A stretch of 64,000 bases of DNA from Prostheceraeus crozeri (GCA_907163375.1 CAJQUW010000455.1:1-64000), one strand, 5' to 3'. Positions 53,810 to 62,600 are shown, numbered from the stretch's first letter. The notes: a model not told the origin generated them from the sequence alone. Numbers and translations: made by a program.

Positions 53810-54979
53810 ATGGCAAACGATAAAAACAGAAAATACCATATCAAAATGTGTGTGTGCGGTCGTATAAATCGCAGTGCGGACGCCAAGGCTCATGTCAAGA
53901 AGGCGGGCACCGGCCACATGATTATCTTGAATAGGGTTGCGTGCGTGAAGTGCAGAGTGCTGAAGGGTGATGAGGATGAGGCGCGTTTTTACAGAGTGCA
54001 TGCTGACTGTAGTGGTGGTTTAGTGACTGATTTGAGATTTACGCAGTTGATTGTGGAAGAGAGGGAGCGAATGTTGGCGATCGAGCGAGAGGGTAAGGCT
54101 GAGAATGTTGTTGTTGAGAATGATGAGTTGGCGAGAGCGGTTGCGTCGTTGGAGGGTGAGATTGAGCGAAAGAGAGTGCTTGAGAGTGATGATGAGGATG
54201 ATGTGGATTTAGATAGGGAGCGTGTGAGGAAGCGTGTGAGGGAGTTGAGCTCTTCGTCATCGGAGGTGTCAGACATCGTCATCACCGACCCCCCGAAGAG
54301 CTCATCTTCCCCAAAAGTGAAGAGTGGTGGGATTCGTGTGCAGTCGGCGAGGTGGTTGAAGGATGAAGAGAAGAGGCATGTTTCGCAGCAGATGGCGCAT
54401 AATTTGTTGGTGAATAAGTATGAGAGTTTGAAGAAAGTGAAGGATGAAGTTGTGAAGGAGTTGGATGAGTTAAAAAAGAAGGAACTGAAGTCGAAGGAGG
54501 TGGCGGATGAAAACATTAGAATGAGGCGTTGTGTGACTGATTTGAAGAATAAGACGCGAGAGTTGGAAGAGAAGAATGATGAGTGTGAGAAGAGGGCGAG
54601 TGCTGCGGAGAGAAGAATGAGAAATGCAGAGGCGAAGTTTGAGGAGATGATGAAGGAGATGAGTGTGTTGAGAGCGAGGAATGTTGAGTTGGAGAGGACT
54701 GTGGCTCGGCGGGGTGATGAGAGGCAGGCGTATGAGAAGTTGGAGCGCATGAGGGATGAGTGGGAACGTGTGAATGAGGATCGTTTGTTTGAGTTTCACA
54801 TCCCTATTCGGGATAATCATTTGGCCGGCGAAGTACTCGTCAATCAAAATCTGGACGAGTCAATAATATGTTACAACGGCCATCCGACCAAGAAATGTCT
54901 GCATGCCAGCCTAAGAATGCGCGGTCACTTACACAAATTCTCGATTCGGAAACGCGCGAGACTACCAAAGGATGACTAA
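53810..54979 (+). CDS. gene A: Cys/His N-terminal domain plus long coiled coil, 389 aa
   Basis: Start chosen at MANDKNRKYHIKMCVCGRIN, just after the predicted acceptor. A compact Cys/His domain (CVCG...H...H...CVKC...C, residues 13-70) is followed by an acidic/basic linker with ESDDEDDVDLDRER. Next is a Ser run with SDIVITD, a good SUMO-interaction motif (about 170). A coiled coil (about 200-345) begins SQQMAHNLLVNKYESLKK. The C-terminus after FHIPIRDNHLAGEV is basic. A homologue lies at 13100-14530 in element 1. Its 3' end is a histone-type stem-loop about 115 nt after the stop, with a GGTAAGTG donor-like site just after the stop. Function unknown; likely nuclear. Confidence 0.75.
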   Translation: MANDKNRKYHIKMCVCGRINRSADAKAHVKKAGTGHMIILNRVACVKCRVLKGDEDEARFYRVHADCSGGLVTDLRFTQLIVEERERMLAIEREGKAENVVVENDELARAVASLEGEIERKRVLESDDEDDVDLDRERVRKRVRELSSSSSEVSDIVITDPPKSSSSPKVKSGGIRVQSARWLKDEEKRHVSQQMAHNLLVNKYESLKKVKDEVVKELDELKKKELKSKEVADENIRMRRCVTDLKNKTRELEEKNDECEKRASAAERRMRNAEAKFEEMMKEMSVLRARNVELERTVARRGDERQAYEKLERMRDEWERVNEDRLFEFHIPIRDNHLAGEVLVNQNLDESIICYNGHPTKKCLHASLRMRGHLHKFSIRKRARLPKDD

Positions 54980-55075
54980 CTTGGTAAGTGAAAAAGTAAA
55001 TAAGATAGTATATCCTATTCTAATACATATCATTTTCATTTGAGATCTTTGCCCGCCTTCACCACCCCATCACGT

Positions 55076-55220
55076 CACTCCCGAGAACGAACCATCGGCT
55101 CTCTTAAGGGCCACCTAGGGGCAAGACATGATAGAACCTCCACGCGGTTTGCCCTGGGCAGTCTTCGGACTGGCGAATACTATCATTAAGTTGAAACTGC
55201 TATCAGTCAACTTGAACGTT
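55076..55220 (+). repeat. 145-bp gene-end repeat, copy 1
   Basis: Contains, in order: the histone-type stem-loop, a CAAGACATGATAGAACCTCC stretch, a GCCCTGGG segment, a CAGTC-TTCG-GACTG hairpin (55159-55172) with the extra-stable cUUCGg loop, and GTTGAA...TCAAC. Copies 2 (55552-55696) and 3 (56073-56217) are about 95% identical. Confidence 0.9.
55097..55112 (+). terminator. histone-type 3' stem-loop 1, after gene A
   Basis: ACCATC then GGCTCTCTTAAGGGCC then ACC. A 6-bp stem (one G-U pair) closes a CUUA loop. It matches the metazoan replication-dependent histone consensus at nearly every position (loop position 1 is C in place of U). GGCAAGACATGA downstream resembles the U7-binding purine element. 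Confidence 0.8.
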
Positions 55221-55237
55221 GCGTCGCGTTAGAGGGG

Positions 55238-55245
55238 TATATAAA
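55238..55245 (+). promoter_or_regulatory. TATA box of gene B
   Basis: TATATAAA, 39 bp before the ATG at 55277, with CTCTCATTTC as the probable initiator about 20-25 nt after it. Confidence 0.65.
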
Positions 55246-55276
55246 CCACTGCCTCTCATTTCATTTCATTTCAATC

Positions 55277-55543
55277 ATGCAGACGCCGAACAGTCAAGTC
55301 AGCTCTCCTCGCGGACCGCAGTTAAGGCCGCGAAATTTATTTGAGGAGTTTGTCAGGCTAGAGGAGCAAGACAGAGTTTTTAATAATCTTGCTCGGATTG
55401 GCAATCCGATGACAGCAACTGCTGTCAATCCAACGGAATGGTGCTACATTCCACTTTTTAGCCATGTACCAGTTAGTGTGGAAGTCGACAGTGCTACCAA
55501 AGAGAGAGTCAAAGACTCTCTCAGCAGAATTGGTAGGGTGTAA
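55277..55543 (+). CDS. gene B: 88-aa protein of unknown function
   Basis: MQTPNSQVSSPRGPQLRPRN starts a Ser/Pro/Arg-rich N-terminus. A helical LFEEFVRLEEQDRVFNNLAR and NPTEWCYIPLFSHVPVSVEV follow. No family recognised. It is a compact unit: a TATA box 39 bp upstream, an ATG close behind the start site, and a histone-type stem-loop 30 nt after the stop, so the predicted mRNA is about 350 nt without an intron. This matches the layout of real histone genes but the protein is not a histone. Confidence 0.65.
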   Translation: MQTPNSQVSSPRGPQLRPRNLFEEFVRLEEQDRVFNNLARIGNPMTATAVNPTEWCYIPLFSHVPVSVEVDSATKERVKDSLSRIGRV

Positions 55544-55551
55544 GATGACGT

Positions 55552-55696
55552 TACTCCCGAGAATGAACCATCGGCTCTCTTAAGGGCCACCATGGGGCAA
55601 AATTTGATAGAACCTCCTCGCGGTTTGCCCTGGGCAGTCTTCGGACTGGCGAATACTATCATTAAGTTGAATCTGCTATCAGTCAACTTGAACGTT
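55552..55696 (+). repeat. 145-bp gene-end repeat, copy 2
   Basis: As copy 1; the stem-loop is followed by ACCATGGGGC. It starts 9 bp after the stop of gene B. Confidence 0.9.
55573..55588 (+). terminator. histone-type 3' stem-loop 2, after gene B
   Basis: Identical 16-mer to copy 1, followed by ACCA as in histone mRNAs, 30 nt after the stop codon. Confidence 0.82.
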
Positions 55697-55761
55697 ATGC
55701 AATCGATTGCTATCCCTGGAGCATTCTGATTCGCTGTTGAGCAATTCATTGTTGAAAACCC

Positions 55762-55769
55762 TATATAAG
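55762..55769 (+). promoter_or_regulatory. TATA box of gene C
   Basis: TATATAAG, 48 bp before the ATG at 55810, with CTTCTCATTCA about 30 nt downstream as initiator. Confidence 0.65.
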
Positions 55770-55809
55770 CCAGAAGATTGTAGCGCTTCTCATTCAATTT
55801 GAAGTCACG

Positions 55810-56064
55810 ATGGAAGCGACATCTACCGACAACAATCCCGTCTTCACCGATGAAGACAACGCCATTCCCGAGTTCGTCATCCTCGACGAGTGGGATGAGG
55901 AGGATGAGAAGAAGGGGAAGATCAAGAGGATCGTTTGGACGGATGAGGTGTGGACTCCAAATACCACCCGCATCCGAAAGGTGCCAGATGCACCAGCACG
56001 GCTTAGGCGGTATAGGGTATACGAGAACCTAACCGTCATACCTATTGACTATTCAAGCCAATAG
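55810..56064 (+). CDS. gene C: 84-aa acidic protein with short-linear-motif features
   Basis: MEATSTDNNPVFTDEDNAIP, then EFVILDEWDEEDEKKGKIKR and IVWTDEVWTP. FVIL followed by acidic residues fits a SUMO-interaction motif. K-R-I-V-W fits the RVxF docking motif of protein phosphatase 1. The tail is basic (RIRKVPDAPARLRRYRVYEN). No family recognised; motifs this short occur by chance. Same compact TATA/stem-loop gene layout as gene B. Another frame of similar length overlaps it but is less well placed. Confidence 0.6.
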   Translation: MEATSTDNNPVFTDEDNAIPEFVILDEWDEEDEKKGKIKRIVWTDEVWTPNTTRIRKVPDAPARLRRYRVYENLTVIPIDYSSQ

Positions 56065-56072
56065 TCATCTTG

Positions 56073-56217
56073 TTACTCCGAGAACGAACCATCGGCTCTC
56101 TTAAGGGCCACCATGGGGCAAGACATGATAGAACCTCCTCGCGGTTTGCCCTGGGCAGTCTTCGGACTGGCGAATACTATCATTAAGTTGAATCTGCTAT
56201 CAGTCAACTTGAACGTT
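56073..56217 (+). repeat. 145-bp gene-end repeat, copy 3
   Basis: As copies 1 and 2. It starts 8 bp after the stop of gene C and is followed by the noncoding module instead of another gene. Confidence 0.9.
56094..56109 (+). terminator. histone-type 3' stem-loop 3, after gene C
   Basis: Same 16-mer, followed by ACCATGGGGCAAGACATGAT, 30 nt after the stop of gene C. Confidence 0.82.
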
Positions 56218-56219
56218 GC

Positions 56220-56600
56220 AAATGAAGTTCGGTGTAATACTTCCTTTCGACGGGCGTTCCTGTAAAGGGCGGCGGTGAAACCCGTAGCTATGTATACCGC
56301 AAGGGACATTCAGCAATGGTCAATCTTGTTAAACCTCTCTGCGTCATGTTTGCAAGTGATTGCCTCTGTCTCAACGTAGTATGCATTCGCGTCAGGGCGA
56401 CATTTAGCCAACTGTCGAAGGTTGCCTAAAACTTTCCATTGCATACGTTATGAGAACCATGAGTTCTACCTGTCTCTATCAATGAGACGAATTGATGAAT
56501 GGAATGAAATGGGAGGACACTCACGCGCCACACGCAACATAAAACACTTCTCTCTTCCGTAGTCTAACAAGCTCTTTACACATGGATCGCAGTCGATTGC
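56220..56600 (+). repeat. conserved noncoding module, element 2 copy
   Basis: Homologous to about 6500-6900 and the mirror copy in the right arm of element 1. Kept landmarks are CCTCTCTGCGTCATGTTTGC, GTCTCAACGTAGTA, CAGGGCGACATTTAGC, the GTCTC-TATCAAT-GAGAC hairpin and GGGAGGACACTCACGCGCC. Confidence 0.7.
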
Positions 56601-56689
56601 TATCCCTGTATCAGAAGTGTAAGCTATCTTAATTTTATTTGACACTATTTCATCTATCATCATCGTCCATATGAAATGTTTTAAGATTT

Positions 56690-57120
56690 ACAAGTTAGAC
56701 TAAGCGTTCTACTATTTGTAAATGAAAGATATAGTTTCACCAGTTTACAAGTTAAAAAATAAAGTTTCAATGGTGTATATGTTGGAAATAAAGTTTTAGC
56801 TGTTTGTATATCAAAATAAAGTTTCAATGGTGTATACGTTAGAAATAAAGTTTTAGCTGTTTGTATATCAAAATAAAGTTTCAAGAGTTTACAAGTTAGA
56901 AATAACGTTTCAATAGTGTATGCGTTAGAAATAAAGTTTTAGCTGTTTGTATATCAAAATAAAGTTTCAAGAGTTTACAAGTTAGAAATAAAGTTTCAAT
57001 AGTGTGTATGTTAGAAATTAAGGTATAACTGTTTGTAAAAATAAGATCGCAAGATTTACTAGTTTACAAGTTAGATTAAGTGTAAATTAAAATAAAATTA
57101 TAACTGTTCACGAGTTAAAG
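56690..57120 (+). repeat. AATAAAGTTT array, short block
   Basis: About ten monomers of AGAAATAAAGTTT..., linked by GTTTACAAGTT, GTGTATACGTT or GCTGTTTGTAT. Same family as 59690-64000 and 10110-10960. Confidence 0.85.
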
Positions 57121-57335
57121 CGTTGATGCAACGATGAACAATTAATAAGCTGAAAAGTTTTAGATTCACTTTAACATTACCATATGTTTACAGATAGAAA
57201 TGTATCACAGCAAAGCTACTTCATGAGTTAGTTTGCCAGGAGTGTATCATCTCAAACTTTTACTCCGTCGTTGAAATTTCATGACGACTTTTTGCTAAAC
57301 GAAAGTTAACACCAGAGGAGCGTAGGGGTGGGTGG
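57121..57335. other. spacer before gene D
   Basis: No gene seen. It ends at the TATA box of gene D. Confidence 0.5.
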
Positions 57336-57343
57336 TATAAAAT
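57336..57343 (+). promoter_or_regulatory. TATA box of gene D
   Basis: TATAAAAT, 45 bp before the first ATG at 57381; CTACAGCACTGAG lies between. Confidence 0.55.
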
Positions 57344-57380
57344 ACGCCTACAGCACTGAGAGAGTTGGAGTGCATGAGCT

Positions 57381-57812
57381 ATGTACATTCTTTTGACGAT
57401 GAGAGGAGCGATTCAGCCGATGGCGCAGGTAGTTTCCCAGAGCATGGAGGACATTGTTTAGGTGACTCTAAGGGCGTATGTCGAGCTACCTTCAGTGATA
57501 GGCTTCCAACTCATGATGAATGATGATATGCTTACGACCTACATTCAACCATTGGTGTATGCCCACACCCTCCCCCACAACGAGCTTGTCTGCCACATTG
57601 TATTCATGAGTGTGGCTCAAAGTAGGAAATTGATTGATGAGACTTTGCTGAAATATCCAAGGCGCGTATTCAAGCATGGTCGCCTACTGTTGGAGTATTA
57701 TTATCAATGGCGCGACGACACACATTTGCCCACCCGTGTTTTACCACACCTATCAACGGAAGAATACAATAGAGCTTTAGTCGAGACGGTGAAAGGAGAC
57801 GATGAGCGCTAG
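57381..57812 (+). CDS. gene D: hypothetical protein region
   Basis: The clearest part reads YVELPSVIGFQLMMNDDMLT, then HTLPHNELVCHIVFMSVAQS, KLIDETLLKYPRRVFKHGRL and LLEYYYQWRDDTHLPTRVLP. It is compact and alpha/beta-like, with no family recognised. It follows a TATA box by 45 bp and precedes the gene E promoter by 90 bp. No histone-type stem-loop follows; the nearest poly(A) signal is at 59549, so it may share a 3' end with genes E-G. Preservation is imperfect, as elsewhere in this element. Confidence 0.5.
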
Positions 57813-57901
57813 CGGGCGAATGAAGCATCGGTGAGAGTGGGAATCAACTTGATTCTATTCTCCAATGAGGATTGTTGTCTAATGAGAATCAAGCATTCCT
57901 T

Positions 57902-57909
57902 TATAAATA
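57902..57909 (+). promoter_or_regulatory. TATA box of gene E
   Basis: TATAAATA, 108 bp before the start codon; ACTGAGAATCATTCCATCG about 20-35 nt downstream contains a TCATTC initiator. Confidence 0.6.
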
Positions 57910-58009
57910 GAGAGCCTTCCACACTGAGAATCATTCCATCGTTGAATCGTACAAGTGACGGACGCACATTCTCTCTCTCTCTACATCCCTGTTATATTAT
58001 CCAACTAAA

Positions 58010-58784
58010 ATGGTAAGTCGCTACTTTCCTCCCTCTCCTCCCTTGAACGTAAACTTGATAGAATCTTTTTTATTTTCAGGCATCTTCTACATCTACTACA
58101 CTGACAGGACAAAATGGTGGTCAGACGTTACAAGGTTCGCTACAATCAGATCATCTACAGCTGAGACCAGTGGAAGAAACAACAAAGGTACATAATCCTA
58201 CACCGCTACAGCGTAAATTTAAACAAGTCTTGCGTCATGAGGATCACAGCGTAGTACTGCGAACGGGAATGCTCCCTTCCACTGATGTGAAGATATTGAG
58301 CAATCAGTATGGGGATTACATACTCATCCCCGTGAGTCCGTACATTCGCCACCAACTAGACATTATTGAAGAGTACGTGACATTAAATATGGACATTCCT
58401 ACTCCTCTTGCTCAAGAGTGGAAGGCGAGAGATGAAAAGGATACTCCCTATAGAAAGATTTGGGATGGCAATCAAATTTGCCTACCATTATCACATTGGT
58501 GTAGTTATTATAAAAAGGATAGAGATCAATCAATACCCACCAGATGTGATGAGCTCGGAGAAGGTACTTGGGATATCATTTTCAAAGTGAATGGACTATA
58601 TTATGGTCAGCACAAGGATAACAAAATAGCCTCTCTCTCGATATACACTAAATCCATCATATATATTCCAAAGCCACCCAGCGTAGATGACATTATTGAC
58701 GAAATCCTTAACAGCAGTGGTACGAAGCGCAAGTCGGAGAAGAATGCTGCATCAAAACGCAAATCAAAGAAGGAGAATTACTAG
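58010..58784 (+). CDS. gene E: 235-aa protein with basic tail; AUG-only first exon
   Basis: Predicted as ATG at 58010-58012, an intron 58013-58079 (ATG/GTAAGT ... TATTTTCAG, 67 bp), then exon 58080-58784 read in phase 0. Without the splice no in-frame ATG precedes the conserved-looking part. The protein starts MASSTSTTLTGQNGGQTLQG and continues with LQRKFKQVLRHEDHSVVLRT, GDYILIPVSPYIRHQLDIIE, TWDIIFKVNGLYYGQHKDNK and IASLSIYTKSIIYIPKPP. It ends in a bipartite-like nuclear signal (KRKSEKNAASKRKSKKE). The beta-rich centre could be an OB-like nucleic-acid-binding fold, but this is a guess. First gene of the E-F-G cluster. Confidence 0.65.
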
Positions 58785-58944
58785 TCCTTTCCTAACTCTA
58801 CCCTATGACAATTCGCTTATGTGCTTTGAGTGTCGTAGACGTGGTCTTATTAGATACATTTTACTTCTTCGTTGCCATCATATCATTTGTGTATTTTGTC
58901 GTGAAAAGCATCGATGTAATTCTTCATTTTGCAATATGTTATAG
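58687..58944 (+). CDS. gene F: small RING-like zinc protein
   Basis: The C-terminal half reads LMCFECRRRGLIRYILLLRC, then HHIICVFCREKHRCNSSFC. This is C-x2-C...C-x-H-x2-C-x2-C...C...C, a plausible C3HC4 RING layout with slightly short loops. The frame overlaps the basic tail of gene E in another frame, and the exact start is unknown: an ATG at 58687, an internal ATG at 58819, or splicing are all possible. RING proteins of this size in large DNA viruses act as ubiquitin ligases. Role here is inferred only. Confidence 0.5.
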   Translation: MTLLTKSLTAVVRSASRRRMLHQNANQRRRITSPFLTLPYDNSLMCFECRRRGLIRYILLLRCHHIICVFCREKHRCNSSFCNML

Positions 58945-58995
58945 AACGTTTCCTTAGATATGTAATTTCCGTTTTAGGCTTCTATCATCATTTTT

Positions 58996-59526
58996 ATGGA
59001 TTGTGAGCGTGAACCTGTACAGGAGCTCAGTGCTATTGCTATGAACAATTGGTCATATCAGATTGTTAGTGTCTATCATCAACATGCCAACTGCGATCCC
59101 AATGTTGATCAATGGGCGAGAAAACACATTCATGGACTTAATCTGAAATATTTGCAAGACTATGGCTTTTCTTGTGAGAATGCTCTTCTTATTGACTTTA
59201 AACGATGGTTAGCTACTTTCAATGTTATACGCATCTTTTGTAATAATCCTGGTAAGGAGAGGAAAGTATTTCCCAATCTAGTCATTAATGATATTTTGCT
59301 CCCACCTTGGGATAGTAGAGTGAATCAACACTATCATGAAGTCACGAAACGTTTTAAGGATTTGTGTGTTCCTATTTTGTCTGTTCGTTGTAGTAGCTAC
59401 GTTCATAACCAATGCTTCTTTCCTCCTTACCTCAACACTGCCAAAGTCATATATGGTTATCATTGCTCGCTATATGACAGTTACCAGCTGTATCTATTTT
59501 ATCTGTTTCAAACCATTGATTTGTAA
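58996..59526 (+). CDS. gene G: 176-aa DEDD-exonuclease-like protein
   Basis: MDCEREPVQELSAIAMNNWS has the D-x-E of exonuclease motif I and the following EL.AIA strand pattern. ALLIDFKRWLATFNVIRIFC and later VPILSVRCSSYVHNQCFF could hold motif II and III residues. A splice-acceptor-like TTTCCGTTTTAG lies just upstream, and IIIF immediately before the ATG would complete the first strand, so the real start may be in an upstream exon. An AATAAA follows the stop by about 22 nt. Assignment is tentative. Confidence 0.5.
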   Translation: MDCEREPVQELSAIAMNNWSYQIVSVYHQHANCDPNVDQWARKHIHGLNLKYLQDYGFSCENALLIDFKRWLATFNVIRIFCNNPGKERKVFPNLVINDILLPPWDSRVNQHYHEVTKRFKDLCVPILSVRCSSYVHNQCFFPPYLNTAKVIYGYHCSLYDSYQLYLFYLFQTIDL

Positions 59527-59548
59527 TGCATGCTTGTTACAGTTATTC

Positions 59549-59554
59549 AATAAA
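59549..59554 (+). terminator. poly(A) signal after gene G
   Basis: AATAAA about 22 nt after the stop of gene G. It is probably the shared 3' end of genes E-G, in contrast to the stem-loops of genes A-C. Confidence 0.55.
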
Positions 59555-59689
59555 TGTTATTATGCGAAGAGTTGTTGTTGTTATCATGCGACGGATGGGT
59601 TAGATGAAGGGTGATCATATCTTTTTCAAAGGACTGTGGAACATTGATTTCCATGATGAGGATTATAACAGTTAGATTTGATGACGAAT

Positions 59690-62600
59690 AAGATTTACTA
59701 GTTTGCAAGTTAGACTAAGCGTTCTATTATTTGTAAATGAAAGATATAGTTTCAATAGTTTACACGTTAAAAATAAAGTTTCAATAGTGAGTATGTTAAG
59801 AATAAAGTTCTATCTGTTTGTATGTTAGAAATAAAATGAAGTTTCATCAGTTTACAAGTTAAGAATAAAGTTTTATCTGTTTGTATGTTAGAAATAAAAC
59901 AAAGTTTCAACCGTTAACAATTTAAAAATAAAGTTTCAATAGTTTGCAAGTTAAAACTAAAGTTTCAATAGTGCGTATGTTAAGAATAAAGTTCTATCTG
60001 TTTATATGTTAGAAATAAAAATGAAGGTTCACCAGTTTACAAGTTAAGAATAAAGTTTTATCTGCTTGTATGTCAGAAATGAAATAAAGTTTCACCAGTT
60101 TACAAGTTAAAAAATAAAGTTTCAATAGTGTGTACGTTAGAAATAAAGTTTCAATAGTGTATATGTTAAGAATAAAGCTTTATCTGTTTGTATGTTAGAA
60201 TTAAAAAACCGGTTTCAACCGTATACAAGTTAAAAATAAAGTTTCAATAGTTAACACGTTAAAAATAAAGTTTCAATAGTGTATATGTTAAGAATAAAGT
60301 TCTATCTGCTTCTATGTTAGAAATAAAAATGAAGGTTTACCAGTTTACAAGTTAAGAATAAAGTTTTATCTGTTTGTATGTTAGACATAAAACAAAGTTT
60401 CAACCGTTAACAAGTTAAAAATAAAGTTTCAGATTAAAATAAAGTTTCAATAGTGTGTATGATGGAAATAAAGTTTAAGAGCTTTGTGCGTTAAAAATAA
60501 AGTTTCAACATTGTGTACGTTAAGAATAAAGTTCTATCTGTTTATATGTTAGAAATAAAAATGAAGGTTCATCAGTTTACAAGTTAAGAATAAAGTTTTA
60601 TCTGCTTGTATGTCAGAAATGAAATAAAGTTTCACCAGTTTAAAAGTTAAGAATAAAGTTTCAATAGTGTGTATGATAAGAATATAGTTCTATCTGTTTA
60701 TATGTTAGAAATAAAATGAAGTTTCGTCAGTTTACAAGTTAAGAATACATTTTATCTGCTTGTATGTTAGAATTAAAACAAAGTTTCAACCGTTTACAGG
60801 TTAAAAATAAAGTTTCAATAGTTAACACGTTAAAAATAAAGTTTCAATAGTGTGTATGTTAAGAATAAAGTTCTATCTGTTTGTATGTTAGAAATAAAAT
60901 GAAGTTTCATCAGTTTACAAGTTAAGAATAAAGTTTTATCTGTTTGTATGTTAGACATAAAACAAAGTTTCAACCGTTAACAAGTTAAAAATAAAGTTTC
61001 AATAGTTTACAAGTTAAAACTAATGTTTCAATAGTGCGTATGTTAAGAATAAAGTTTTATCTGTTTCTATGTTAGAAATAAAATGAAGCTTCACCAGTTT
61101 ACAAGTTAAGAATAAAGTTTTGTCAGCTTGTATGTTAGAAATAAAATGAAGTTTCACCAGTTTACAAATTAAAAATAAAGTTTCAATAGTGTGTACGTTA
61201 GAAATAAAGTTTCAACCGTTTACAAGTTAAAAATAAAGTTTTCAACAGTGTCTACGTTAGAAATAATGTTTTATCTGTTTGTAAAGTACGATCGTAGGAT
61301 TTACTAGTTTGCAAGTTAGACTCAGCATTCTACTAGTTGTAAATGAAAATATCGTTTCAACAGTTTACAAGTTAAAAATAAAGTTTCAACGGTGTGTACG
61401 TTAGAAATAAAGTTTTAGCTGTTTATATGTTAGAAACAAAATAAAGTTTCAACAGTTTACAAATTGAAAAATAATGTTTCAACAGTGTGTACGTTAGAAA
61501 TAAATGAAAGTAAGAACTTCATCGTATGAGTATTCAAAGCATGTTTTGTAAATCAAATGTGTGTAGTCCTGACATGATAGAATCGCGTTAGAAATAAAGT
61601 TTCAGCCGTTTACAAGTTAAAAATAAAGTTTCAACGGTGTGTACGTTAGAAATAAAGTTTTAGCTGTTTATATGTTAGTAACAAAATAAAGTTTCAACAG
61701 TTTACAAGTTGAAAAAATAAAGTTTCAACAGTGTGTACGTTAGAAATAAATGAAAGTAAGACCTTCATCGTATGAGTATTCAAAGCTTGTTTTGTAAATC
61801 AAATGTGTGTAGTCCTGACATGATAGAATCGCGTTAGAAATAAAGTTTCAGCCGTTTACAAGTTAAAAATAAAGTTTTAGCTGTTTATATGTTAGAAACA
61901 AAATAAAGTTTCAACAGTTTACAAGTTGAAAAATAAAGTTTCAATAGTGAGTATGTTAAGAATAAAGTTCTATCTGTTTGTATGTTAGAAATAAAATGAA
62001 GTTTCATCAGTTTACAAGTTAAGAATAAAGTTTTATCTGTTTGTATGTTAGAAATAAAACAAAGTTTCAACCGTTAACAAGTTAAAAAATAAAGTTTCAA
62101 TAGTTTACAAGTTAAAACTAATGTTTCAATAGTGCATATGCTAAGAATAAAGTTCTATCTGTTTATATGTTAAAAATAAAAATGAAGGTTCACCAGTTTA
62201 CAAGTTAAGAATAAAGTTTTATCTGCTTGTATGTCAGAAATGAAATAAAGTTTCACCAGTTTACAAGTTAAAAAATAAAGTTTCAATAGTGTGTACGTTA
62301 GAAATAAAGTTTCAATAGTGTATATGTTAAGAATAAAGCTTTATCTGTTTGTATGTTAGAATTAAAAAACCGGTTTCAACCGTATACAGTGTACAAGTTA
62401 AAAATAAAGTTTCAATAGTTAACACGTTAAAAATAAAGTTTCAATAGTGTATATGTTAAGAATAAAGTTCTATCTGTTTGTATGTTAGAAATAAAAATGA
62501 AGGTTTACCAGTTTACAAGTTAAGAATAAAGTTTTATCTGTTTGTATGTTAGACATAAAACAAAGTTTCAACCGTTAACAAGTTAAAAATAAAGTTTCAG

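Noticed and set aside
53989-54847. Long minus-strand frames opposite gene A
   Set aside because: Shadow of a coiled-coil gene rich in GAG/GAA codons, which gives Ser/Leu/Phe-rich antisense frames.
55444-56309. Minus-strand frames reading KLTDSRFNLMIVFASPKTAQ and VALKRADGSFS
   Set aside because: They are the antisense of the 145-bp repeats; VALKRADGS is the reverse reading of the histone stem-loop.
61885-62070. Frame in the AATAAA array
   Set aside because: Repeat artefact with no start context; the peptide simply repeats with the monomer.
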